Shown here piece by piece: positions 14,638-21,373 of a stretch of DNA of 22,987 nucleotides (the first letter of the stretch is position 1; each line of letters begins with the position of its first letter). The position numbers were made by a program, and so were the translations under genes. The notes beneath the pieces were generated by a model. The model was not told where the DNA came from, did no database searches, and worked only from the letters and a program-made list of their open reading frames with translations. The stretch comes from Candidatus Latescibacterota bacterium (GTDB lineage Bacteria > Latescibacterota > UBA2968 > UBA8231). The DNA lies in assembly GCA_022827165.1 (NCBI GenBank), contig JAJDTN010000073.1, positions 1 to 22,987 on the forward strand, given 5' to 3'.

Positions 14638-16089
14638 TCAGGCCTCGGAGGCGCGGGCGTCGACACCCCCGGCCTTGACCTGCTCCAGCAAGCCCGAAAG
14701 CTCGGCCGCCACCTCCGGACGCTCGGCGTGGAGGTTGGTCCGCTCCTCGAGATCGCTGGCCAAGTGGAAGAGCTCCCCCGGCTGATCGTGCGGCCCGTAC
14801 CCCCGCTGCCGACGGTACCACTCCGGCTCCCGGACGTCGCCTCCCGTGGGGTCGTCGATGAAGACCCAGTCTCCCCGGCGGATGGCGAAGCGGCGGTTCA
14901 TGCTGTGATGGACGGTGAAGGCGCGCACGCCGCGGTCGCGGCCGGGCCGGCGCAGCAGGGGCAGCATGCTGACGCTGTCCTCGCCCTCCCCGGCGCCGAG
15001 GCGGGTCCCCGTCATCTCGGCGCAGGTGGCCATGAGGTCGCCGAGCATGACGGTGTGGGAGCACTCGGCGCCGGCCGGGATCACCCCCGGCCAGCGGGCC
15101 AGGAAGGGCACGCGGTGGCCGCCCTCCCAGACATCGCGCTTGATGCCGCGCAGGCAGGCCGAGGAGGCGTGGCCGAACTGGCGGATGCGGTCGTAGGCGG
15201 GCCTCTCGGGGCCGTTGTCGCTGGTGAAGATCAGCAGCGTGTTGTCGGAGATCCCGCGCCGCTCGAGGGCCTCCATGACCCGGCCCACGCACCAGTCGAC
15301 CTCGCAGACGTAGTCGCCGTACTCCCCGGCCCGGCTCATGCCGCGGAACTCGTCCAGGGGCACGATCGGCGTGTGGGGCGCCGTGAGCGGCATGTAGAGG
15401 AAGAAGGGCTCCTCCCCGGCTTGGTCGATGACGCCCTCGGCGCGCCGGGTGATCGTGGGCATGACCTGCTCCAGGGACCAGCCGGGGACCATCGGCCCCG
15501 GGGTGCCGAACATCACCTCGGGCTTGGGCACCGACGGCGCCTCGACGACGCGGTCGTCCTCGAACCAGGTGTAGGGCGGGAAGTTGGGCACGTCGTCGCC
15601 GAAGTAGGTGTCGAAGCCGCGGTCCACGGGCCCGCCCGTGATCGGCCGGCCGTAGTCGATGCGCTCGTCGAGGGACAGCCGCGCCGGGTCGTCGCCGCGG
15701 CTCCCGAACTCGACGTGGTCCGCCGCCGGCGAGCCGTCGTCGAGGGTCCAGTCCCAGCCGAGGTGCCACTTGCCGACGCAGTGAGTCTTGTATCCCTGCC
15801 GCCGCAGCAGCTCGGCCACGGTGAGGCGGTCGGGCTCGACGAGGGCGCTCTCCCACTGCCAGAGGACGCCCCCCTTGAGCCGCGAGCGCCAGCAGTAGCG
15901 CCCGGTGAGCACGGCGTAGCGGCTGGGGGTGCAGACGCTGGAAGGCGCGTGAGCGTCGGTGAAGCGCACGCCCCGCGCGGCGAGACGGTCGAGGTTCGGC
16001 GTGGGGATCTTCGACTCGGGGTTGTAGCAGCCCACATCCCCGTAGCCGAGGTCGTCGGCGAGGATGAAGACGATGTTCGGCTTGTTCAT
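14638..16089 (-). CDS. Type I sulfatase, arylsulfatase-like
   Basis: This protein has 483 residues. The N-terminus MNKPNIVFILADDLGYGDVG provides the metal-binding Asp12/Asp13. The modification site is Cys53 in CTPSRYAVLTGRY, which needs a formylglycine-generating enzyme not seen here. Further family blocks are GKWHLG, PFFLYMPLTAPHTPIVP and FTSDNGPE. The C-terminal part has the usual FHLASDLEERTNLH. No signal peptide is present, so it is predicted cytoplasmic, as is the other sulfatase in this window. GGGAG precedes the start at 16089. The longer open frame upstream is shadow sequence opposite the divergent nitrilase-family gene region. The substrate is a sulfate ester, not further defined. 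Confidence 0.9.
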   Translation of the reverse strand: MNKPNIVFILADDLGYGDVGCYNPESKIPTPNLDRLAARGVRFTDAHAPSSVCTPSRYAVLTGRYCWRSRLKGGVLWQWESALVEPDRLTVAELLRRQGYKTHCVGKWHLGWDWTLDDGSPAADHVEFGSRGDDPARLSLDERIDYGRPITGGPVDRGFDTYFGDDVPNFPPYTWFEDDRVVEAPSVPKPEVMFGTPGPMVPGWSLEQVMPTITRRAEGVIDQAGEEPFFLYMPLTAPHTPIVPLDEFRGMSRAGEYGDYVCEVDWCVGRVMEALERRGISDNTLLIFTSDNGPERPAYDRIRQFGHASSACLRGIKRDVWEGGHRVPFLARWPGVIPAGAECSHTVMLGDLMATCAEMTGTRLGAGEGEDSVSMLPLLRRPGRDRGVRAFTVHHSMNRRFAIRRGDWVFIDDPTGGDVREPEWYRRQRGYGPHDQPGELFHLASDLEERTNLHAERPEVAAELSGLLEQVKAGGVDARASEA

Positions 16090-16118
16090 GGCGGCTCCCG
16101 TCGAGGGCTTGCCGGGCG

Positions 16119-16139
16119 GAGCCGAAGGCGGCTCTTTTT
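16119..16139 (+). terminator. Intrinsic terminator in a divergent intergenic region
   Basis: GAGCCG (16119-16124), loop AAGG, CGGCTC (16129-16134), then five T (16135-16139). This is a textbook plus-strand terminator. It lies between two divergent genes, so it can only stop plus-strand transcripts begun at or within the start of the sulfatase gene. It could be an attenuator in the leader of the downstream amidase gene, or a guard against antisense reading. Confidence 0.65.
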
Positions 16140-16264
16140 CGCAGTCAAAGGAAGCCGATGAAGAGGGTAGAGGTAAAGACGAGGCCTCCCTGCCCCGGGC
16201 GCGTGGACCCGAATCCGCGAACCGCCCCGGGCGCGGCGGCCCGAAGAGCCGGAAGGAGGGTGTG

Positions 16265-17110
16265 ATGTTCCGATCCCTGCGTGTGGCCGCGATCTCCTTC
16301 GTGCCCGAGAAGTTCGAGCTGGCCGACAACTGCGACCGCCTCGAGGAGAGCTTCCGCCGGGCGGCCGGGGACGGCGCCGAGTTGGCGGTGGCCCCCGAGG
16401 GCGTCATCGAGGGCTACGTGACCAACGAGATCATCGCCGGCGAGGCGCCGGCGGCGCGCATCCGCGAGGTGGCGGTGACCATGCAGGGCGCCGTGATCTC
16501 CCGGTTCCGCGCCCTCGCCAGGGAACTGGGCATGAGCCTCGCCTTCGGCTGCGCCGAGAAGGTGGGCCGCAACGTCCACAACTGCGCCGTCTTCATCGAT
16601 CCGGCGGGCCGGGTGTGCGGCAAGTACCACAAGATGCAGCTGGCCGAGGGCACCCACCCGGCCTGGTGGTTCAACCGCCTGGGCCGGCAGTCGCGCGCCT
16701 TCCCCACCCCCCACGGCCGCTGCGGCTTCATGATCTGCGCCGACCGCTGGAACGCCGACATCGCCCGCATCCCCGTCCTCGACGGCGCCCGCTACCTGCT
16801 GATCCCGTCCTTCGGCAGCCGCTCGAGGAGGCAGGACAAGGCGGTGCTGGCGCGGGCGCGGGAGAACGGCGTGCCCATCGTCGAGGCCAACGTGGGCGTC
16901 ACCCTGATCATCAGCCAGGGCGAGGTCGTCGCCCTGTCGCGCCGGGAGCAGCAGATCCTGCACGCCACCATCGAGATCCCGGCCGAGCCCTCGCGCCGGA
17001 ACCGCGACGTCCACGAGCGCGCCTTCCTGCGCTGGCGCCGCAAGGAGATGCCCGCCTGGTTCGAGAAGCGCACGAAGAAGACCTGGCTCAACCGAGAGCG
17101 CCCCGCCTGA
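16265..17110 (+). CDS. Carbon-nitrogen hydrolase (nitrilase superfamily), first copy
   Basis: This 281-residue protein has the nitrilase-superfamily catalytic triad: Glu45 (VAPEGVIEG), Lys123 (GKYHKMQL) and Cys158 (MICADRWNAD). The order and spacing match amidases/ureidopropionase-like members rather than plant nitrilases. The C-terminus is basic (KRTKKTWLNRERPA). GGAGG lies 6-8 nt before the ATG at 16265; an upstream frame extension of 67 codons is Pro/Arg-rich and lies across the terminator, so it is rejected. The next gene begins 55 nt downstream on the same strand. It is predicted cytoplasmic; the amide substrate is unknown. Confidence 0.88.
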   Translation: MFRSLRVAAISFVPEKFELADNCDRLEESFRRAAGDGAELAVAPEGVIEGYVTNEIIAGEAPAARIREVAVTMQGAVISRFRALARELGMSLAFGCAEKVGRNVHNCAVFIDPAGRVCGKYHKMQLAEGTHPAWWFNRLGRQSRAFPTPHGRCGFMICADRWNADIARIPVLDGARYLLIPSFGSRSRRQDKAVLARARENGVPIVEANVGVTLIISQGEVVALSRREQQILHATIEIPAEPSRRNRDVHERAFLRWRRKEMPAWFEKRTKKTWLNRERPA

Positions 17111-17165
17111 GCGCCCTCGGTCCCGCAGCCGCGGACCCACCACCGCCATCCGTCGAGGAGTGAGC

Positions 17166-17843
17166 ATGACTCACGAGGAGATCGAGGGCCGGTTCACGGC
17201 CACGCCGGAGAAGGGGGAGGTCTCCTCCGTCGCCATCCGCCCGCCGCAGGCGCGGCTGATGCTGGTCCTCGGCCACGGGGCCGGCACCGACTGCCGGCAC
17301 CGCAACCTGCGCACCATCGCCGGCTGCTGCGCCGACGCCGGCGTCGCCACCTTCCGCTACAACTTCCCCTACATGGAGCGGGGCGGCGGCGGCACCGAGT
17401 CGAAGCCGGTGGCGTACGCCACCGTGCGCTCCGCCGCGGCCGCCGCCCACCAGGCCGCGCCCGACCTGCCTCTGTTCGTCGGCGGCCACTCCTTCGGCGG
17501 GCGCATGGCCAGCCACGCCGCGGCCGAGGCGCCGATCCCGCGGGTGCGGGGGCTGGTGTTCTTCGCCTTTCCGCTGCACCCGCCGGGGCGGCCCTCCGTC
17601 GACCGCGCCGCCCACCTGCCGGAGGTGACGGTGCCCATGCTGTTCCTCTCCGGGACGCGGGACAAGCTGGCCGAGCTGGAGCTGCTCGAGCCGGTCGTCG
17701 AGGATCTGGAGCAGGGCACGCTGCACCTGCTGGACACGGCCGACCACGGGTTCAAGGTGCTCAAGCGGTCGCGCCAGTCGGACGAGGACGTCTACGACGA
17801 GATGGCGCGGGTGCTGAAGGGCTGGGCCCTGGAGCGGGTCTGA
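17166..17843 (+). CDS. Alpha/beta hydrolase (KANL3/Tex30-like)
   Basis: This 225-residue small alpha/beta hydrolase has its oxyanion region at LGHGAGTDCRH (35-45) and nucleophile Ser109 in GGHSFGGRMAS. The likely acid is Asp166 in SGTRDKLAE and the His is His194 in DTADHGFKVLKRS. This order and the KVL motif after the His match the KANL3/Tex30-type hydrolases of bacteria. No signal peptide. ATG at 17166 is chosen over GTG at 17160 because GAGGAG sits directly at 17155-17160, giving normal spacing to the ATG. It follows the carbon-nitrogen hydrolase in the same direction and converges with the next gene 14 nt away. Confidence 0.85.
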   Translation: MTHEEIEGRFTATPEKGEVSSVAIRPPQARLMLVLGHGAGTDCRHRNLRTIAGCCADAGVATFRYNFPYMERGGGGTESKPVAYATVRSAAAAAHQAAPDLPLFVGGHSFGGRMASHAAAEAPIPRVRGLVFFAFPLHPPGRPSVDRAAHLPEVTVPMLFLSGTRDKLAELELLEPVVEDLEQGTLHLLDTADHGFKVLKRSRQSDEDVYDEMARVLKGWALERV

Positions 17844-17857
17844 CCGCCGGCGAGGCC

Positions 17858-18583
17858 TCAGACCGGCAGGTCGACCACCAGAAGCTCCTCGGCCAGAGGC
17901 TGGGCGGCCGCCAGCAGGGCGCCGTCCGGGGCGGTGACGCCGGAGGAACCCCAGGAGAGGTGATCCCCGCAGCGGCCGGCCACGTCGGCGGCGACCACGT
18001 GGACCCCGTTCTCCGCGGCGAGTTCCGCCTGCGCCCTGCGCGCCAGGGGAACGACGTCCGCCTTCTCGGGAGGGAGACCGTTGTTGGTGGGGATGAAGAG
18101 CACGGAAGCCCCCCGGGCGCAGATGGCGCGGGCCGGCTCCCGGAAGTTGGTGTCGTAGCAGATGACGATGCCGAACCTCAGGCCGTTGATCTCCCAGCAG
18201 GGGGTGCGGTCGCCGGCGCTGTACACCGAGCGGCGGATGGCGGGGTGGGTCTTGCGGTAGACGCCGGTCACCGCGCCCCCCTGGAAGACCGCCGCCGAGC
18301 AGTAGAGGCGCCCCCCGGGGCCGGCCTCGGTGAAGCCGACGATGGTGCTCACGCGGTCGCTGGCCAGCGGCTGCAGGACGCGCTCCAACTCTCCCGCCTC
18401 GGCGTCGACGGCCAGGGCCCCCGGCTCCGGGGCGAAGTCGGCCAGCCCGCCGAGGATCGCTTCCGGACAGCAGAGGACCTCCACCCCCCGCCTCTCGCAC
18501 TCGGCGACGCGGTCCCGGATCAGGGGCAGGGCCTGCATCGATCCGACGGGCAGGAGCGGGGCCTGCCAGGCGGCGACCTTCAC
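17858..18583 (-). CDS. Carbon-nitrogen hydrolase (nitrilase superfamily), second copy
   Basis: This 241-residue protein is a compact member of the superfamily with triad Glu41 (CCPEAILGG), Lys111 (GVYRKTHP) and Cys142 (VICYDTNFREP). It contains the family's FIPTNNGLP block. It differs widely from the other nitrilase-family protein in the window, so the two are not a recent duplication. The start is GTG at 18583, overlapping the stop of the dehydrogenase gene by 4 nt (GTGA), so they are co-translated. It may hydrolyse an amide or nitrile formed by, or destined for, the dehydrogenase; that is inference from coupling only. Confidence 0.88.
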   Translation of the reverse strand: MKVAAWQAPLLPVGSMQALPLIRDRVAECERRGVEVLCCPEAILGGLADFAPEPGALAVDAEAGELERVLQPLASDRVSTIVGFTEAGPGGRLYCSAAVFQGGAVTGVYRKTHPAIRRSVYSAGDRTPCWEINGLRFGIVICYDTNFREPARAICARGASVLFIPTNNGLPPEKADVVPLARRAQAELAAENGVHVVAADVAGRCGDHLSWGSSGVTAPDGALLAAAQPLAEELLVVDLPV

Positions 18584-19626
18584 CCGGCGGATCCTCCCAG
18601 GTCGTGGTCGATGCCGAGCTTGATGGAGCGCTCCGGGTGGGCCTCGATCTCGTGGTAGGCCGAGGCCGCCTGTTCCATGGGGACCACCGGGTCGATGAGG
18701 TCGTCGGCCCGCAGACGCCCCTCCACCAGCAGCGCCAGGGACTCGCCCTGGATGCGGGAGAAGCTCCATCCCGGCTGCGGCAGGGGCTCGCTGTTGGCGC
18801 GGCTGGAGACCACCTGGATGCGGTTGCGGTGCCACTCGCCGGCCAGCTTCAGGCTGTGCTCGCCGTGGTAGTAGGCGGAGGAGACCACGGTGCCGGCGTA
18901 GCAGCAGGCGCGCAGGGCGTCCTCGAAGGCGGCGTAGGCGCCGCTGGTCTCGAGGACGACTTCTGCGCCGGCCCCCTCCGTCCGCTCCTTGATCTCCACG
19001 CCGGCGTCGGCGGCGGCCGGGTCGATCACCAGGTCGGCGCCGTGGCGCCGGGCCGCCTCCCGGCGCCGCTCGATGGGGTCGACGGCGGCGACCCAGCGGG
19101 CCCCGCAGAGGCGGGCGCATTGGGCGGCCATCAGGCCGATCGCCCCGAGGCCGAAGACGGCGACGCGGTCGCCAAGCCGCACCGGGCCGTCGCGCACGGC
19201 GCCGAGGGCGACGTCGGCGGGGTCCCAGTACATCAGCGCCTGGGGAGAGACGCCGCCGGGGGCGATGCGCAGGCGGCCGGCCTCGACGGTGTGGGTCTGG
19301 CGCACGGGCAGGTGCTCGAAGACGCGGTCGCCTACCTTCAGGCGGTCCACGGCGGGACCGGCCTCGACGACCTCGCCGAGACACATGTTGCCCAGGGACC
19401 GGGGGAACTTCGAGGCTTCGGCCTCGCCCCGCCGGTGCAGGCGCAGGCGGCCGTCCCAGCGGTCGGTGGCGTCGGGCGTGTCGGCGCGGAAGCCGCGCAG
19501 CTCGGTGCCGTGCTTGACGGCGCTGAAGAGGCTGCGGACGCGCACCTGGCCGGGCTCCAGGGGCGGCTCCTCGTAGGTTCGCAGGAGGGCGTGTCCGGGG
19601 CGGTCGGCGATCAGCTCGAGGGGCAT
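18580..19626 (-). CDS. Medium-chain dehydrogenase/reductase, zinc ligands not evident
   Basis: This 348-residue protein has a GroES-like N-terminal half and a Rossmann nucleotide-binding half with GLGAIG at 159-164 (VAVFGLGAIGLMAAQ). Where zinc alcohol dehydrogenases have CGTD, it reads HGTEL (39-43), and the structural-zinc Cys cluster is absent. This resembles the non-zinc or atypical branch of the family that includes bacteriochlorophyllide dehydrogenase-like proteins. It is NAD(P)-dependent by fold; the substrate is unknown. GGAG lies 6 nt or so before the ATG at 19626. It is divergent from the PhyH-type gene (57 nt gap) and overlaps the downstream nitrilase-family gene. Confidence 0.87.
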   Translation of the reverse strand: MPLELIADRPGHALLRTYEEPPLEPGQVRVRSLFSAVKHGTELRGFRADTPDATDRWDGRLRLHRRGEAEASKFPRSLGNMCLGEVVEAGPAVDRLKVGDRVFEHLPVRQTHTVEAGRLRIAPGGVSPQALMYWDPADVALGAVRDGPVRLGDRVAVFGLGAIGLMAAQCARLCGARWVAAVDPIERRREAARRHGADLVIDPAAADAGVEIKERTEGAGAEVVLETSGAYAAFEDALRACCYAGTVVSSAYYHGEHSLKLAGEWHRNRIQVVSSRANSEPLPQPGWSFSRIQGESLALLVEGRLRADDLIDPVVPMEQAASAYHEIEAHPERSIKLGIDHDLGGSAG

Positions 19627-19683
19627 GGGCGTCTCCGGGGTCGGGGCGGGAGGTGTTCCATCAAGATAGAGCGGGAGTCGGGG

Positions 19684-20340
19684 GTGGAAATCGACGAGGG
19701 ACGGTTCTTCGAGGAGGGATACCTGATCGTCCGCCGCGCCGCTGACCCCGGCCGGCTCGGGGAGCTGCGGCTCCTGGCCGAGGTCCTCGTCGACCGCTGC
19801 AAGGCCCGCTCCCTGGAGCGCCGCGATCCGGGCGGGCCCCTCGGCGGCGAGTGGTACGCCTCCATGCAGCCGCGGGTCAACGTGGACGAGGTGGTCGACG
19901 AGGAGACGGCGGGCCTGGTGGACTTCCTGCTGGAAGCCGCGGTCCACGGCGTCAGCCACCGGATCCTGGGGGCCCCGGAGTCCAGCATCACGAGCATGCA
20001 GGTCCTGTGCAGCGGTCTCGTCGACCACGGGCCCACCGACTGGCACCGGGACTCCAGCGCCCGCGAGCAGGCGCCGCTGTGCGGCCTGCAGCGCGACCTG
20101 GTGGCCAACCGTCCCGGGTACGTGCAGTGGAACATCGCCCTCTACGACGACGACGTGTTCTGGGTGCTGCCGCGCAGCCATGACCGGCCCACCGACGAGG
20201 AGCAGCGGCGCCAGCTCCTCTTCGACCCCACCGGCCCGCTGAAGGGCGGGATCCCCGTGGAGCTGGCCGCCGGTGGTCGTGAGATACATAACTACGCGGG
20301 TCGCCGCCGTTCTCGGAGCGGAGGAGGAGAGAGGAGATAA
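19684..20340 (+). pseudogene. PhyH-type Fe(II)/2-oxoglutarate oxygenase, C-terminus lost
   Basis: The frame begins with GTG (19684; GGGAG six bases upstream) and reads VEIDEGRFFEEGYLIVRRA, the usual start of the phytanoyl-CoA dioxygenase family. The iron-binding HxD is present (TDWHRDSS), as are YVQWNIALYDDD and FWVLPRSHDRPTDEEQRRQL. After GGIPVELAAGG the protein departs abruptly into HNYAGRRRSRSGGGERR and stops. The last strands with the distal iron His and the Arg that binds 2-oxoglutarate are missing. Just past the break, a shifted frame reads VVRYITT, faintly like the expected VVY strand. This suggests a frameshift and decay near 20275 rather than a natural end. It sits at the border where base composition changes, so a rearrangement is plausible. 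Confidence 0.7.
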
Positions 20341-20445
20341 GCCTGAGACAGGGCGCAGGCCTCCGCGTCCCGAGGCTCAATTTCGGCGTCAATAGGCTGG
20401 TCTGACGGTGCAGGATCGGTCGGCGGGGGCGCCGGTTACTCGGGA

Positions 20446-20474
20446 TTGTAGAAACCTGACTCAAGCAGTATCCT
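20446..20474 (+). promoter_or_regulatory. Candidate promoter of the 57-residue ORF
   Basis: TTGTAG (20446-20451), 17-nt spacer, TATCCT (20469-20474). Matches to consensus are 3 of 6 and 4 of 6. It lies about 50 nt before the small ORF start. Confidence 0.35.
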
Positions 20475-20526
20475 TCCTCTGAACATCTCCCCCATCTTTC
20501 TCAACCTTAAGCGAAGAAGGACGACC

Positions 20527-20700
20527 ATGAACGGCGACATCGAACGGATCTTGGAAGACATCAACAGCAAAATGGGCATCATCGGGGATAAGCTCGGGCT
20601 CATCGCCGAGGCTCTGTCTGGAGGGCAACCCAGGATTGAATACTTCGAGAGCATCAGGGGGCAGTTGGAAAAGATCGAAGGGCACCTGAAAGACACCTGA
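20527..20700 (+). CDS. Small hypothetical protein, helical, 57 residues
   Basis: This ORF encodes MNGDIERILEDINSKMGIIG followed by DKLGLIAEALSGGQPR and a second helix EYFESIRGQLEKIEGHLKDT. Hydrophobic residues recur at heptad-like intervals, so two short amphipathic helices or a coiled coil are likely. GAAGGA lies 7 nt before the ATG. The codon choice is normal and less extreme in GC than the chromosome to the left. I do not recognise the family. The shadow frame on the other strand (to 20781) has no comparable start signal. Reality rests on the ribosome-binding site, a candidate promoter and protein-like composition. Confidence 0.6.
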   Translation: MNGDIERILEDINSKMGIIGDKLGLIAEALSGGQPRIEYFESIRGQLEKIEGHLKDT

Positions 20701-20743
20701 GCGACCCTTTCGAGCATCACGGGCCGCACCCTTCCTCGACCCC

Positions 20744-20772
20744 TTGACAGAACTGTTCGCCTCTCCGATCTT
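20744..20772 (+). promoter_or_regulatory. Candidate promoter of the structured RNA
   Basis: A perfect TTGACA at 20744-20749 is followed by 17 nt and GATCTT (20767-20772), a weak -10 (3 of 6). It would start a transcript near 20779, just ahead of the 12-bp closing helix. Confidence 0.35.
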
Positions 20773-20778
20773 TCTGGC

Positions 20779-20940
20779 CAATCGAAAGAGAAGGGGGCGA
20801 GGATCTGCAAACTTGCCCGGACCACGCCGGCGGCAACCCCAGCCGTTCGCCGTGAACCCTCCAGGGATCTTCTGGGCTGCAACCTCGCCCCCTTACCATC
20901 CTTCAAGGCCGAGCCGGATCATGCGGCTCGGCCTCTTTCT
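20779..20940 (+). ncRNA. Candidate structured small RNA
   Basis: AAGGGGGCGAGG (20791-20802) and CCTCGCCCCCTT (20883-20894) form a perfect 12-bp closing helix. Inside, TGCA/TGCA and GCCCGGA (20815-20821) with TCTGGGC (20871-20877, one G-U) continue the rod. The apex has CACG/CGTG (20823-20826, 20851-20854) and CGGC/GCCG (20831-20834, 20842-20845) stems. An 11-bp intrinsic terminator follows at once and a TTGACA box lies upstream, so a transcript of about 160 nt is expected. No long protein frame fits. It is not the bacterial signal-recognition-particle RNA (conserved apical GGAAGCAGCC missing), tmRNA, RNase P RNA or any riboswitch I recognise. Strand and ends are inferred from the terminator and promoter. 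Confidence 0.45.
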
Positions 20941-21112
20941 GTACGTCGTTCGCTCCAAGTCGCTGGGTAACCTCAGGCGGAAGCTGGAAAAGCCCCCGAG
21001 CGAGGTCGCGGACGGACTGCTCCAGATCCTCGGTGAAAGGCGTCTCGGGCTGGTCGGAGGGTGCCGGGGGCGATTTGATGGGCTTGACGGCGTCTTTGAC
21101 CGGATTCTCCAC
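20903..21112 (-). CDS. Hypothetical small acidic protein, 69 residues
   Basis: The frame starts with GTG at 21112 and gives a Pro/Glu/Asp-rich protein (PIKSPPAPSDQPETPF) with a helical middle, TEDLEQSVRDLARGLFQLPPEV. A GAGGGG lies about 12 nt upstream, which is far. Its last codons run into the terminator hairpin of the opposite strand. Composition is protein-like, but no family is recognised, and the plus-strand frame over the same bases (to 21136) is also open. I regard it as possible rather than likely. Confidence 0.35.
   Translation of the reverse strand: MENPVKDAVKPIKSPPAPSDQPETPFTEDLEQSVRDLARGLFQLPPEVTQRLGANDVQKEAEPHDPARP
20906..20940 (+). terminator. Strong intrinsic terminator
   Basis: AGGCCGAGCCG (20906-20916) and CGGCTCGGCCT (20924-20934) pair perfectly over 11 bp around a 7-nt loop. 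They are followed by CTTTCT on the plus strand. This is the strongest stem in the right-hand segment. It closes the candidate RNA unit. Confidence 0.75.
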
Positions 21113-21146
21113 GATTCTATAGTCCCCTCTCAGTGAGAAAACGCCG

Positions 21147-21181
21147 GAGAAGCTAACAGTTGGCTTCTCGCCGTATTACGG
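21147..21181. other. Two short palindromes
   Basis: GAGAAGC (21147-21153) pairs with GCTTCTC (21163-21169). Directly after it, CCGTA-T-TACGG (21171-21181) is a near-perfect palindrome of the size of a dimeric regulator site. No gene overlaps them. Their role is unknown. Confidence 0.4.
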
Positions 21182-21219
21182 GCATTCTCGGCTTCTTGAC
21201 CTGGATGGAGGGTTATCAA

Positions 21220-21282
21220 GGGCGGACCGGAAGCGTTCCGATCCGCCCCGATGGGGCTCCCTTACCTCCGTCAACGGGAGTC
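21220..21282 (+). promoter_or_regulatory. Mutually exclusive hairpins controlling a small ORF
   Basis: Three stems share bases. Stem A pairs 21220-21232 with 21236-21248 (13 positions, one C-A mismatch). Stem B pairs GCCCC (21245-21249) with GGGGC (21253-21257). Stem C pairs GGCTCCC (21255-21261) with GGGAGTC (21276-21282), hiding the GGGAG ribosome-binding site of the ORF at 21290. Because B uses bases of both A and C, folding of one excludes the next. This is the layout of a translational switch or of a toxin leader. Confidence 0.5.
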
Positions 21283-21289
21283 AGAAGCG

Positions 21290-21373
21290 ATGATTCTCCT
21301 AATAGACCCCGAGATCATCAAGGCAGCGATCGGGATGGCCGTCCTGATCCTAGCCTGGAGATCGAGGAAGTAG
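21290..21373 (+). CDS. Hydrophobic 27-residue peptide, toxin- or holin-like
   Basis: The ORF encodes MILLIDPEIIKAAIGMAVLI ending LAWRSRK. One membrane-spanning helix with a basic C-terminal tail makes up almost the whole peptide. In size and layout this resembles type I toxin peptides such as TisB or DinQ, but no sequence relation is claimed. GGGAG lies 9 nt upstream and can be hidden in a 7-bp hairpin. A hairpin at 21385-21413 would end the message. The last 56 nt overlap, antisense, the tail of the transposase frame. An alternative is a chance ORF within the insertion sequence end. Confidence 0.45.
   Translation: MILLIDPEIIKAAIGMAVLILAWRSRK

Noticed and set aside
20779..20940. Signal-recognition-particle RNA or 6S RNA
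   Set aside because: The conserved apical GGAAGCAGCC of the former is absent. The rod is shorter than usual 6S RNA and no central bubble is evident.
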